Shown: piece by piece, positions 45,067 to 54,202 of the stretch
Layout: each line of letters opens with the position of its first letter
Position numbering within the stretch: position 1 is the first letter of the stretch
NCBI RefSeq assembly: GCF_000515115.1
Contig: NZ_AZXF01000021.1
Location: 51,693 to 115,692, forward strand
Direction of reading: 5' to 3'
DNA: 64,000 nt
Origin: Nocardiopsis sp. CNT312
GTDB taxonomy: Bacteria > Actinomycetota > Actinomycetes > Streptosporangiales > Streptosporangiaceae
The notes under the pieces: generated by a model
Databases searched by the model: none
Seen by the model: the letters and a program-made list of their open reading frames with translations, nothing else
Told to the model about the DNA's origin: nothing
Translations under genes and position numbers: made by a program

Positions 45067-46092
45067 TCAGGAGCGCTCGGCCGAGGAGTCCTCCTGCGCG
45101 CCGGAGGCGGCGGCCCTGCGGCGCCGGTCGTCGGCACGCGCCTTGACCAGGCTGGCGATGATGGTGACCGCCATGACGCCCACGATCACCGTCAGGGAGG
45201 CGCCGATACCGATCTCGGGGGTGTGCACACCGTTCTCGTGGAGGGCGTGCAGGATCATCTTCACTCCGATGAAGAGCATGATCGCGGACAGGCCCCAACT
45301 GATGTAGGCGAGCTTGTCCATGAGCCCGGCCAGCAGGAAGTAGAGCTGCCTCAGACCCAGCAGCGCGAAGGCGTTGGCGGTGAAGACGATGTAGGCGTCC
45401 TGGGTCAGGCCGAAGATCGCCGGGATGGAGTCGACGGCGAAGACGAGGTCGACGACACCGATGGCGATGATCACCAGCAGCATCGGGGTCACGTGCCGCT
45501 TGCCGTCGATCTTCACGCTCATGCGGGCGCCGTGGTAGCCGTCGGTGACGGGCCAGAAACGCTTGACCAGGCGCACAGCCGGGTTCTCGCTGAAGTCCTG
45601 GTTCTCGTCCTCGCCCTTGACGTGGTCCCGGACGATCTTGTATCCGGTGTAGATCAGGAAGGCGCCGAACAGGTAGAAGACCTCGCTCCAGGCGTTGATC
45701 ACCTGCGCACCCAGGACGATGAAGAAGCCGCGCATGACGAGCGCGATGACGATGCCGACGAGCAGCACCTCGTGCTGGTACTGCCTGGGGACGGCAAAGG
45801 CCCCCATCAGGAGGTAGAACACGAAGAGGTTGTCGACACTCAGGCTCTTCTCGGTGACGAACCCGGCGAAGTACTCCGCGCCCGCCGTCGTGCCGCCGAA
45901 GTACATCACCCCGAAGCCGAACACGATGGCGATGCCGATGTAGAAGACCGCCCACCAGGCGGCCTGGCGGACCCCGAACTCCTTGGGCCCGCTCTTCTTG
46001 CTCCAGGGGTGGTCGACGATGGCCAGGTCGATCACCAAGATGGCGATCATGGCACCGATGGTGGCGGCCCATACCCACAGGGGGACGTTCAC
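45067..46092 (-). CDS. TerC/Alx-family membrane protein (probable Mn2+ exporter)
   Basis: A 341-aa membrane protein with about eight to nine TM helices. Family blocks include FGGTTAGAEYFAGFVTEKSL, SVDNLFVFYLLM and VFAVDSIPAIFGLTQDAYIV, with the paired Asp residues (SVDNLF, AVDSIP) typical of TerC proteins. The Alx/TerC group exports manganese, sometimes to supply exported metalloenzymes. A yybP-ykoY (Mn2+) riboswitch directly upstream supports that role here. The C-terminal 30 residues are a charged cytoplasmic tail. GTG 46092 has GGAGGAG upstream. Confidence 0.92.
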   Translation of the reverse strand: MNVPLWVWAATIGAMIAILVIDLAIVDHPWSKKSGPKEFGVRQAAWWAVFYIGIAIVFGFGVMYFGGTTAGAEYFAGFVTEKSLSVDNLFVFYLLMGAFAVPRQYQHEVLLVGIVIALVMRGFFIVLGAQVINAWSEVFYLFGAFLIYTGYKIVRDHVKGEDENQDFSENPAVRLVKRFWPVTDGYHGARMSVKIDGKRHVTPMLLVIIAIGVVDLVFAVDSIPAIFGLTQDAYIVFTANAFALLGLRQLYFLLAGLMDKLAYISWGLSAIMLFIGVKMILHALHENGVHTPEIGIGASLTVIVGVMAVTIIASLVKARADDRRRRAAASGAQEDSSAERS

Positions 46093-46147
46093 AGCGGGGT
46101 TCTCCTCCGGTCAGGTGCGCGCGAGCGCTCTCACGCGCACGGCGAAT

Positions 46148-46268
46148 CACCGGAGGTCTCTCCCGCCCGCGCCGCGACCGGCTCACGGGCCGACGGAACC
46201 GGGAACACGGTCTCGGACCGCGTTCCGTGATGACGGCACCGCCGCGACAGGGATACTCCCCTCACGTG
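46148..46268 (-). promoter_or_regulatory. yybP-ykoY (Mn2+-sensing) riboswitch
   Basis: On the minus strand the leader has the conserved GAGGGGAGTATCC at its 5' side and GGGAGAGACCTCCGG at its 3' side; GAGG and CCTC with flanking CAC/GTG close the basal helix. These two blocks are the invariant parts of the yybP-ykoY motif that bind Mn2+. CGTCATCACGG and CCCGGTTCCGTCGG lie between. The element ends about 55 bases before terC. Mn2+ binding normally turns expression on. Confidence 0.8.
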
Positions 46269-46369
46269 CCCCCCAACGCTACCGGGTGCGCGCGTTCGCG
46301 TATACCTCGACCCGGCCGAATGAGTCATCGGACACACGCGGGGGAAGCGTCCCTCCCCCCGGCGGCGGC

Positions 46370-47452
46370 TCAGCCGCGCACCATCGTGCGGTACACGGCC
46401 GCAGCGGCCTCCACCGCGTCCTCCTCCGTGGGCAGCTTCCCCGCCGCCGCGGTCGACCGGGCCCGCATCTGCCCGGCCAGGACGGGGTCGTCGAGCACCC
46501 TCCCAACCGCCGCGGCCAGGGCCCGCGGGTCCCCCGGCGGCACCATCAGCGCCGCGCCCTCGCACAGGTCGGGGATACCGCCCACCCGGGTGGCCACCAC
46601 CGGCAGCCCGGCACGCAGCGCCTCCATGACCACCAGGGCCGGCCCCTCCCACCGGCTGGGCAGGCAGAACACGTCCGCCGCGGCCAGCAGGTCGGCCACG
46701 TCCGAGCGGTGCCCCAGCATGCGCACGTCGGCACGGAGTTCGGCGGCGGTGTCGTGCAGCACCCCCCAGAGGGGCCCGTCGCCCGCAATCGCAACCACCG
46801 GTTCGGGGCTGCGGTCGGCGATCGCCGGAGCCGCGGCCAACAGCGTGTCCAGCCCCTTCTGCTCGGCGAGGCGCCCGACGGTGAGCACCAGCGGCCGATC
46901 CGGCAGGACCGCCAGATCGGCGCGGGTGGCCTCACGTCCCTCACGCGGGGCCCCGACCGGTGGAGCCGCCACGACCGCGGCCCCCGCACCGCGCGCACCG
47001 GCCGCACGCAGTCGCCGCACCAGGTCGTCCGACACCCCCAGGACCGCAGCCGCACGCCAGGCCACGATCCGCTCCAGAGCGGGGTAGGCCAGGGCCAGCG
47101 GGCCCTCGGCCGAGGGAGGCGCGTTGTGCGCCGTCACCACCAGGGGCGAGGCCCCGGCCAGCGCGCACAGGGCACCCGCCCGCATCCCGTGCGCGTGGAC
47201 GACGTCCGCCCCGCGCGTCAACAGGCCCAGCCTCAGGACGGCGCCCGGGTCCCCCGCGGAGGGCGCGGCGCCGATCGGCACGGGCGCGAACCTCAATCCG
47301 GCCGCGGTGAAGCCGAACACCCGGTCGGCCGACTCCGGGCCGATCACCGCCACCCGGTGCCCGCCGCGGCGCAATCCCTCGGCCAGGGAACGGACATGCC
47401 GACCGACCCCTCCGGTACTGGTACCCATCACCAACGCGATCCTGTGGTTCAC
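46370..47452 (-). CDS. GT4-type glycosyltransferase
   Basis: A 360-aa glycosyltransferase with the GT-B fold. The N-terminal half has MGTSTGGVGRHVRSLAEGLR and VVHAHGMRAG. The C-terminal half has LTVGRLAEQKGLDTLLAA, the donor-site block PSRWEGPALVVMEALRAGLP and VATRVGGIPD. It transfers a sugar from a nucleotide donor, probably to a membrane lipid or envelope polymer. GTG 47452 overlaps the MurJ-like stop (GTGA), so it is the last gene of a five-gene envelope operon. Confidence 0.9.
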   Translation of the reverse strand: MNHRIALVMGTSTGGVGRHVRSLAEGLRRGGHRVAVIGPESADRVFGFTAAGLRFAPVPIGAAPSAGDPGAVLRLGLLTRGADVVHAHGMRAGALCALAGASPLVVTAHNAPPSAEGPLALAYPALERIVAWRAAAVLGVSDDLVRRLRAAGARGAGAAVVAAPPVGAPREGREATRADLAVLPDRPLVLTVGRLAEQKGLDTLLAAAPAIADRSPEPVVAIAGDGPLWGVLHDTAAELRADVRMLGHRSDVADLLAAADVFCLPSRWEGPALVVMEALRAGLPVVATRVGGIPDLCEGAALMVPPGDPRALAAAVGRVLDDPVLAGQMRARSTAAAGKLPTEEDAVEAAAAVYRTMVRG

Positions 47453-49089
47453 CGTCCGCCCTCTCTGCTTTCCCCTGCGGTTCTCAGACGCGCCCTGAGC
47501 ACACGCGGCGTGGCCGGGTCCACCAGCCCCGCCACGAGTGCGAACACCGGCACCGACGCAGCGCACGACGCCGCCGCGGCACCGACCGCCGACCACACGC
47601 CGTCGACGGGCACCGCCGCCGCTACGGCACGGCCCGCGATCCACCCCGCGGACCCGCCGACCAGCGCCGCCGCCACGGACCTGCCCAGGCCACGCAGTGC
47701 CGCGCGCCCATACGATCCGGCCACGCCCGCGCACAGCGCGGCGGCCGCGAGCGTCAGACCGACCGTGGTCGCCGCCCCCAGCCCGGTGACGGCCCACTCC
47801 GGCGGCAGGATCCGTACCAGGAGCACCGCGCACACCATCACCGCCAGCCACCCCGCCACCTGCGCCGCGGCTGCCCCTCGGCCGCGGTGGGAGGCGTACA
47901 GGGCGCGGCCGAGCACGGCCGCGAGCCCGAACCCCACCATCCCGGGCGCATAGGCGACCAGCGCCCGCTCCAGTTCCTGGGGCTCGTGCCGGGCCAGGAC
48001 CGCCGCCACCGGAGCGGCCGCACCGGCCAGGGCCGTGGCCACGGCGGCCGCGGCCACGACGGTCATCCGCGAGGCGCCGGAGACCAGGGCGGCGAATCCT
48101 CCGTGGTCGTGCTCGGCGTGGGCCACGGCCAGAGCCGTGAACGCGCTGGTGGCGATCGGTACGGCAATGACCCCGTAGGGAAGGGTGAACAGGGTCCAGG
48201 CGTAGGTGTTGAGCACTGCCGCGCCCGCCCCGCCCCCGTGGTTGGCCAGGGCGACGAACAAGAGCAGGCACACCTGCATGGCCGCCAGCGGCAGCAGGGA
48301 GGCCACGGCCAGGGAGCGCACACGCGCCCCCACCCCCGGCGGAAAGGTCAGGCGCGGACGCAGCCGCACCCGCAGTCCGGCCGCGGGCCCCAGGACGGTC
48401 AGCAGCAGTGCGGCCACGCCCGCGGTGGTGCCCAGCGAGAGCGTGAGTTCCGCGGCCCGGGGCAGCCGCGCGACGTCCTGGAGGTGCTCCTGTCCCAGCG
48501 GGACGAAGGCGAGGTAGGCGGTGGCCACCACGAGACTGGAGACCAGCGGTGCCAGGGCCGGCGGGAGGAAGCGGCTGTGCGCCTGCAGGAGGCCGTACAG
48601 GACCGCCGCCAGACCGTAGAAGAGGACCTGGGGGGAGAACAGGACGAGCATGCGCGCGGCGAGCGGGAGCAGCGCGGCGCGGTCGCACCCGGCCACGTCG
48701 CCCAGGATGAGCGCCGTCACGGGCACCGCGGCCAGGGCGAGCAGGGCGGAGAGGGCCACCGACAGCAACAGGACCCACGTGACCAGCGCCGACGCGGTGT
48801 GTCTGACCAGCGCGCGGTCCCCTCCTCCGACGGCCGGGGCCAGGACCGGCACCACCATGGCCGTCAGCGCCCCGCCGATGGCGACCTCGAACAGCACCGC
48901 GGGTATCTGGTTGGCGGTCACATAGGCGGTGCCCAGGCAGGTGTCGCCGACCGTCTGGGAGAACACCACCGTGCGGCCGAACCCGGCCAGGCGGGCCCCC
49001 GCGGTGGCCACCGCGATGACAACCGCAGCCGTACCGACACCGCTTGTCACGCCGCGGCCCGGGAGGGGGCCGGGCCCCGCTTCACGCAC
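47449..49089 (-). CDS. MurJ/MviN-like lipid flippase
   Basis: A 546-aa membrane protein of the MOP superfamily with about 13-14 TM helices. The N-terminal block ARLAGFGRTVVFSQTVGDT corresponds to the MurJ region that lines the cavity, and LFSPQVLFYGLAAVLYGLLQ is the well-conserved middle segment. MurJ flips lipid II. This copy sits with an MraY-like enzyme and a glycosyltransferase, so it may move a lipid-linked precursor of another envelope glycan. GTG 49089 overlaps the preceding stop by eight bases; GTG 49050 is possible. Confidence 0.87.
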   Translation of the reverse strand: MREAGPGPLPGRGVTSGVGTAAVVIAVATAGARLAGFGRTVVFSQTVGDTCLGTAYVTANQIPAVLFEVAIGGALTAMVVPVLAPAVGGGDRALVRHTASALVTWVLLLSVALSALLALAAVPVTALILGDVAGCDRAALLPLAARMLVLFSPQVLFYGLAAVLYGLLQAHSRFLPPALAPLVSSLVVATAYLAFVPLGQEHLQDVARLPRAAELTLSLGTTAGVAALLLTVLGPAAGLRVRLRPRLTFPPGVGARVRSLAVASLLPLAAMQVCLLLFVALANHGGGAGAAVLNTYAWTLFTLPYGVIAVPIATSAFTALAVAHAEHDHGGFAALVSGASRMTVVAAAAVATALAGAAAPVAAVLARHEPQELERALVAYAPGMVGFGLAAVLGRALYASHRGRGAAAAQVAGWLAVMVCAVLLVRILPPEWAVTGLGAATTVGLTLAAAALCAGVAGSYGRAALRGLGRSVAAALVGGSAGWIAGRAVAAAVPVDGVWSAVGAAAASCAASVPVFALVAGLVDPATPRVLRARLRTAGESREGGR

Positions 49090-49915
49090 ACCTGCCCCAT
49101 CGGTCGAGCCGACGCAGCGTGGGGAACCGTTCGATGACCCGCGAGAAACTGGTGCGCTCACTGGCCAGGGTCAGGGCCAGCACCGCCGCGAGCACCGCAC
49201 CGCGGACGGGCCGCGGCGCCCGTGCGACGGCGGCGGCACCCAGCGCGGCACCGAGCGCGTTGGCGCCCGCGTCGCCGAGCATGGAGCGCTCGGCCAGGTC
49301 GTCGGGGAGCAGCGCGGCCGCGGCGCCCACCGCCGGTCCTACGGCCGGCGCCGCCGGGGAGGCCAGCAGAGGGGCCGCGGCGAGCAGGCAGACCTTGGCC
49401 GCCCGCCCCGGGCGCAGGTCGAACAGGTTGACCAGATTGGCGCCGGCCGCGATGAGCACGCCGTCCATGACGGTCTCCGCGGCGGGGCGGCGCAGCAGTG
49501 AGGCGGCGGCGACACCGGTGGCGCCGATCCCGGCCATCTTGACCAGGCCGGTGGTCACCCGGCCGCGCGCGAGCGCGCCCAGGTGTCCGCGGATTCCGCG
49601 AGCGTCGGCCGACCCGAACAGGTCGTCGTAGGCCCCGAACCCGGCGGCACCCGCCGCCGCCAGCGCGCACACGGCACGTACGCGCGGGGTCAGACCGGGG
49701 GCGAGGAGGCTGGCCGCGCACACCCCCGACGCCAGGGCCGGGCCCTGGTGCAGGGTGACGACGCGTCCCCGGTAGTTGGTCCGCCGCCACGCCCGGGCGC
49801 CGTCCGGCGCGGGGTCCGCGTCCCGGCGGGTGAGCAGGGTGTAGGCACAGCGGGCGGCGGCGGCCCCCAGGACTGCTCCCACCAGGCCCTGGAACGGGCC
49901 CACCATGGCCCTCAC
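49082..49915 (-). CDS. MraY/WecA-like phosphoglycosyl transferase
   Basis: A 277-aa membrane protein related to the polyprenyl-phosphate sugar-1-phosphate transferases, but shorter than MraY (about 350 aa). It has TNYRGRVVTLHQGPALA, the acidic motif AYDDLFGSADARGIRGHLGA, NLVNLFDLRPGRAAKV (equivalent to the NxxNxxDGxDG site) and LGDAGANALGA. The Asp-Asp and NxxNLxD elements are present, but the canonical DGLDG is altered to DLRPG. It would start a lipid-linked precursor used by the flippase and glycosyltransferase downstream. GTG 49915 overlaps the SteB stop. Confidence 0.75.
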   Translation of the reverse strand: MRAMVGPFQGLVGAVLGAAAARCAYTLLTRRDADPAPDGARAWRRTNYRGRVVTLHQGPALASGVCAASLLAPGLTPRVRAVCALAAAGAAGFGAYDDLFGSADARGIRGHLGALARGRVTTGLVKMAGIGATGVAAASLLRRPAAETVMDGVLIAAGANLVNLFDLRPGRAAKVCLLAAAPLLASPAAPAVGPAVGAAAALLPDDLAERSMLGDAGANALGAALGAAAVARAPRPVRGAVLAAVLALTLASERTSFSRVIERFPTLRRLDRWGRCA

Positions 49916-51087
49916 TCCCCCTCCTCCACGGCTCGGGGCGGGTCGTCGGGGACGGCGGAGGTCTGGGCGACGGTGCCGTCGGCGAGCCCACCGGCGGTCG
50001 CGGCACCGGCCGACGGCACGGCGGAGGGCTCCACGACGGGCCGTGGACGGGGGCCGGGCAGCGGCACGGGGGCGAACCCCGCCGCGCCCTCCCCCACCCC
50101 GTAGGCGCCGGGGGCACCCTCCAGCGCGTCGGCCAGGGCCAGGACGGTGATGACGTCGCCCACGGGGCGCCCCGCCAGGTCGACCGTGGCCAGAGCCGAC
50201 TCCTGGGAGCGCACGCGGGCGATCAGGCCGCCGGGCTGCGCGGAAGCGGCGTCCCCGGCCAGGACCGTGGGGCCAACCTGGCCGCCCAGGGCGGTGACGA
50301 ACGAGACCAGGGCCGCGGTGACGGCCTCGGAGTCCCCGTCCGAGCCGAAGAGCGGGGCCGCGGGCGCCACCACGACCACCGTGTCGGCGGCACCGGCCGG
50401 CTCACCGTGGAGCGCGATCAGGCCGTGCTCGGCGAAGTCGTCCAGGACGGCGCCGGCCCGCGCCCGTGCCGCGGCACCGCCGTCGGCCTCCCGGGGCTCT
50501 GCGCTCTCCTCGGGTTCGGACGCGGAGGGGCCGTCGGACGCACTGCCGGCCTCGTCGTCCCCGTCCGTGCCGCCGGTTCCGCCGCCCTTCCCGACGTCGG
50601 CCAAGGCCCGGCCGAGCACGGCTCCGGCCTGCTCGTAGGCGGTCCCCGAAAGCTGTTCGGAGGCACCGAAGGCCCGGCGCGCGACCGCGGCGACGAAGGA
50701 GGCGCTGCCGTGCTCCACCAGGTCCGGAGTGAGGTCGATCCGCCCCACGATCTCGCCGTCGGCCTCGGCCACGCGGTCGGCCAGGGCGGCGACCACGTCC
50801 GCATCGGCACCGGGGGCCGCCACCACGGCCACGCCCAGGCCGTCCAGACGGCGGCCGAGCACGTCCCCGGACAGGGCCTCGGCCAGTTGGTCGGCACCCA
50901 GCGCGACCTGGTCGGCCGCGTCGCGCTGGACGCGCAGCTCCTCGCTCTGGACACGCAGGTCGGACGTCTCCGCCTGGAGGGTGTCGAGCAGGGGGTCCTG
51001 GAGCATCGTGGTGCCCAGCACGATTCCCACGGTCAGGGCGAGGAAGACCGCGACGATGGACACCAGGTGGTAGCGGAAGTCGATCAC
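49912..51087 (-). CDS. steB: SteB/MctB-family protein
   Basis: A 391-aa protein with an N-terminal TM helix in IDFRYHLVSIVAVFLALTVG, then a coiled coil (LDTLQAETSDLRVQSEELRV) and an extracytoplasmic alpha/beta domain. An Asp/Glu/Ser/Gly-rich insertion (about 165-205) and a Pro/Ala-rich tail are low-complexity. Members are annotated as copper transporter MctB in Mycobacterium and as SteB in corynebacteria, where SteA and SteB act at the division septum. Position directly after steA favours the cytokinesis role. GTG 51087 overlaps the steA stop (GTGA). Confidence 0.85.
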   Translation of the reverse strand: MIDFRYHLVSIVAVFLALTVGIVLGTTMLQDPLLDTLQAETSDLRVQSEELRVQRDAADQVALGADQLAEALSGDVLGRRLDGLGVAVVAAPGADADVVAALADRVAEADGEIVGRIDLTPDLVEHGSASFVAAVARRAFGASEQLSGTAYEQAGAVLGRALADVGKGGGTGGTDGDDEAGSASDGPSASEPEESAEPREADGGAAARARAGAVLDDFAEHGLIALHGEPAGAADTVVVVAPAAPLFGSDGDSEAVTAALVSFVTALGGQVGPTVLAGDAASAQPGGLIARVRSQESALATVDLAGRPVGDVITVLALADALEGAPGAYGVGEGAAGFAPVPLPGPRPRPVVEPSAVPSAGAATAGGLADGTVAQTSAVPDDPPRAVEEGE

Positions 51088-52298
51088 GTGAGCAGCCCCG
51101 TCAGCCAATAGGAGAAAGCGTCCCACCGCGCCGCCAGGAACGTGAGGTAGACCTGCCCCGCCGGAGAACTGTAGGCGGCGACGACGATGGTGAGAAGGCA
51201 CGCGGCGACCAGGCCCAGCAGCGCCCACGGGGAGATCCGCGACCGGTAGAGGCGGCTGACCCCCTTGGCGTCCACGAGTTTGCCGCCCACCCGCAGCCGG
51301 GTGAGGAAGGTGCTGGCCATCCCGGAGCGTCCCTTGTCGAGGAACTCCTCCAGGGTGGCGTGTGTGCCGACCGCCACGATCAGGGCGGCGCCCGCCCCGT
51401 CGGCAAGCATCATCGCGACGTCCTCGCTGGTGCCGGTCGCGGGGAAGACCACAGCCGTGTACCCGAGGTCGGTGAGCCGGGGCAGGCCCGGGGCCCGGCC
51501 GTCCCGGTAGGCGTGCACGACCAGTTCGGCGCCGCTGCCCAACGCCCGGTCGGAGACCGAGTCGAAGTCGCCGACGATGATGTCGGGGCGGTATCCGGCG
51601 TCCATGACCGCGTCCGCGCCGCCGTCGACGGCGATGATCACCGGGCGGAACTCGCGGATGTAGGGGCGCAGGGCGGCGATGTCCTCGCGGTAGTGGTAGC
51701 CGCGCACCACGATGAGGACGTGGCGCCCCTCCATCTCGGTGCCGATAGCGGGGATCCCGACACCGTCCAGGAGCAGGTCGCGCTCGTGCTGGAGGTAGGC
51801 CATGGTGTTGGCGGCGAAGGCCTCCAACTGGGTGGCCAGTCCGGCGCGCGCCCGGGCCATGGCCGCGCCGACGGTCTCGGCGCTCTGAGGGGTGCCGCTC
51901 GCGAGGACATCGTCGCCGCGCAGGAGGGAGCCGCCGAGCAGGCGCAGGCGCTCGCCGTCTCGGATCCGGGTGAACACCTCCGGGTCGACGTCGTCGACGA
52001 GGGGGATCCCGGCGGAGACGATCATCTCGGGGCCCTGGTTGGGGTACCGGCCGCTGATGCTCCGGGCGACGTTGAGGACCGCGGAGACGCCGCATCCGAC
52101 GAGGGCCTCGGCGCTGACCCTGTCGAGGTCGACGTGGTCGATGACGGCGATGTCGCCGGGCCGGAGCCGCTTGGTCAGGTTCTTGGTGCGCCGGTCCGAA
52201 CGTACGGGCGCGACCAGTCCGGCGGGGGCCTCCCCCCGGGCTCGGCGGAGCCGCAGGACTGTGGCGCTGAGCGCATCCGATACCTTCATCAATCGCAT
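51084..52298 (-). CDS. steA: Putative cytokinetic ring protein SteA
   Basis: A 404-aa protein. The soluble part (1-345) has GDIAVIDHVDLDRVSAEALV, NVARSISGRYPNQGPEMIVS and the thiamine-pyrophosphokinase-like block IIAVDGGADAVMDAGYRPDI plus VGDFDSVSD. A C-terminal TM helix (about 355-378) anchors it. In corynebacteria SteA/SteB contribute to cell separation. ATG 52298 or ATG 52289 is the start; neither has a clear ribosome site. It heads the steA-steB-MraY-like-murJ-GT chain. Confidence 0.9.
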   Translation of the reverse strand: MRLMKVSDALSATVLRLRRARGEAPAGLVAPVRSDRRTKNLTKRLRPGDIAVIDHVDLDRVSAEALVGCGVSAVLNVARSISGRYPNQGPEMIVSAGIPLVDDVDPEVFTRIRDGERLRLLGGSLLRGDDVLASGTPQSAETVGAAMARARAGLATQLEAFAANTMAYLQHERDLLLDGVGIPAIGTEMEGRHVLIVVRGYHYREDIAALRPYIREFRPVIIAVDGGADAVMDAGYRPDIIVGDFDSVSDRALGSGAELVVHAYRDGRAPGLPRLTDLGYTAVVFPATGTSEDVAMMLADGAGAALIVAVGTHATLEEFLDKGRSGMASTFLTRLRVGGKLVDAKGVSRLYRSRISPWALLGLVAACLLTIVVAAYSSPAGQVYLTFLAARWDAFSYWLTGLLT

Positions 52299-52383
52299 AC
52301 TGTCATAATTCGACGACAGTGCGTCACAACGATGGGTCGGTCGGCGTGTTCTTGCCCCCTCCGGTCCACCCCGGCGGGCCGCG

Positions 52384-52413
52384 GTGTCCGTGCCCTCACG
52401 GGGGCACGGACAC
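52384..52413 (-). terminator. Hairpin terminator after recN
   Basis: GTGTCCGTGCCC (52384-52395) pairs perfectly with 52402-52413 around a 6-base loop, beginning five bases past the recN stop at 52419. It separates the tlyA-nadK-recN transcript from steA. Confidence 0.75.
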
Positions 52414-52418
52414 CCTCA

Positions 52419-54128
52419 TCAGGCCGGGTACGCGCGCTCGGGGTCGGCGTTGCCCAGCAGCTCCTCGGCGTGCGCGCGTCCCAGTTCGGAGTCCTCCAGC
52501 CCGGCGAGCATCCGCGAGAGCTCACGGACCCGTCCCGCACGGTCCAGCCGCACCACACCGCTCTCGGTGACCAGGCCGTCCGTGGACTTCTCCACCACCA
52601 GGTGGGCGTCGGCGAACGCCGCGACCTGCGGCAAGTGGGTGACGACGATGACCTGCGCACTGCGTGCGAGGCGGGCCAGGCGGCGGCCGATCTCCACCGC
52701 GGCCTTGCCGCCCACACCCGCGTCGACCTCGTCGAAGACGAACGTGGGCACCGGGTCTGCGCCGGCGAAGACCACCTCGATGGCCAGCATCACACGGGAG
52801 AGCTCACCGCCCGAGGCCCCCTTGTGCAGGGCCAGCGGCCGGGCGCTCGGGTGCGGTGCCAAGAGCAGCTCCACCTCGTCGCGTCCGTGCGGCCCGAACT
52901 CCTCGCCGGTCTCGACCCGCAGGACCACCCGCGCGTGCGGCATGGCCAGGGCGGTCAGCTCCTCGGTGACCGCCGCGCCGAACCGCTCCGCCGCCTCGGT
53001 GCGGATACGGGTCAGCTCCCCGGCCGCCTCGTCCATTCGGGCGTACAGGTCGTCGGCCTCGGTGCGCAGCGCGTCGATCCGCTCGTCGTCCCCGTCCAGT
53101 TCGGAGAGGCGCTTGGCCGCGTTCTCCGCCCAGGCCAGGATGTCGTCGGCGCTCTGGCCGTACTTGCGCGAGAGCTGGGTGAGCAGTGCGCGCCGCTCCT
53201 GCACGACCGCCAGGCGCGCCGGGTCGGCGTCCACCGACTCCCCGTAGGAGGCCAACTCGGTGGCGGCGTCGGTGAGGATGTAGGACGCCTCGTCCAGGCG
53301 CTCACCGATCGCGGCGAGCCGCTCGTCGTGCTCGCTGACCGACGCCACCGCCTGGCGTGCCGTGGACAGCAGCCCGACGACGTCGATCTCGACGTCGGAG
53401 GCCGGGTCCCCGGCGAGCGCCTCGTGCGCGGTCGTGGCCGCGACCCGCAGGCCGTCGGCGTGCGCCAGCCGGGTCTCCTCGGCGAGCAGCTCCGCGTCCT
53501 CGCCGGACTGCGGTTCGGCCTCGGCGATCTCCTCGACCCCGAAGCGGAGCATGTCGGCCTCCTGGGCACGCTCACGCGCCCGCTCGACCAGCGTCTCCAG
53601 CTCCGCCGACACCTCGCGGTGGCGCCGGTAGGCCACCGTGTACTGCTTCGCCACGCGGGCCAGGTCGGGGCCCGCGAAGCGGTCCAAGGACGAGCGCTGG
53701 CGCTCGGCGCGCAGCAGGCGCTGCTGGTCGGACTGGCCGTGCACGGCGACCAGGTCGTCGGCGAGGTAGGCGAGCAGGCTCACGGGGGAGGAGCGGCCGC
53801 CCATCGTCGCCCGCGAACGCCCCTCGGCCGACACCGCGCGCGTGAGGATGAGGACGTCGTCGTCATCGATCTCGCCCCCGGCCTCCTGCACGCGCGAGGC
53901 CACCCGGCCCTCCTGGGGCACCGTCAGGCGGCCCTCGACGACGGCGCGCGGCGCACCGGGGCGCACGCGCTGCGGGTCGGCACGCCCACCGAAGAGCAGT
54001 CCGAGCCCGGTGACGACCATGGTCTTTCCCGCACCGGTCTCACCCGTGACGACGGTCAGACCCGGTGACAGTTCCAGAACGGCGTCGTCAATGACACCGA
54101 GTCCCTGGATACGGACTTCCTCGAGCAC
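52419..54128 (-). CDS. recN: DNA repair protein RecN
   Basis: A 569-aa SMC-like ATPase for double-strand-break repair. Walker A is VVTGETGAGKTMVV near residue 30, and the coiled-coil arms cover about 165-370. The C-terminal head has HKGASGGELSRVMLAIE (signature) and FVFDEVDAGVGGKAAVEIGR (Walker B), then VTHLPQVAAFADAHLVVEK. GTG 54128 is chosen because AGGAG lies eight bases upstream and the protein then starts LEEVRIQGLGVI as in homologues; ATG 54164 would add 12 residues. It ends a tlyA-nadK-recN group. Confidence 0.96.
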   Translation of the reverse strand: MLEEVRIQGLGVIDDAVLELSPGLTVVTGETGAGKTMVVTGLGLLFGGRADPQRVRPGAPRAVVEGRLTVPQEGRVASRVQEAGGEIDDDDVLILTRAVSAEGRSRATMGGRSSPVSLLAYLADDLVAVHGQSDQQRLLRAERQRSSLDRFAGPDLARVAKQYTVAYRRHREVSAELETLVERARERAQEADMLRFGVEEIAEAEPQSGEDAELLAEETRLAHADGLRVAATTAHEALAGDPASDVEIDVVGLLSTARQAVASVSEHDERLAAIGERLDEASYILTDAATELASYGESVDADPARLAVVQERRALLTQLSRKYGQSADDILAWAENAAKRLSELDGDDERIDALRTEADDLYARMDEAAGELTRIRTEAAERFGAAVTEELTALAMPHARVVLRVETGEEFGPHGRDEVELLLAPHPSARPLALHKGASGGELSRVMLAIEVVFAGADPVPTFVFDEVDAGVGGKAAVEIGRRLARLARSAQVIVVTHLPQVAAFADAHLVVEKSTDGLVTESGVVRLDRAGRVRELSRMLAGLEDSELGRAHAEELLGNADPERAYPA

Positions 54129-54202
54129 CGATCCCTCTCCTGTGGTTGACGCCAGTGCGTTCATGTCCGGACCCGCGCGTCGCGTCGGGAACCGCGCCCC
54201 GG

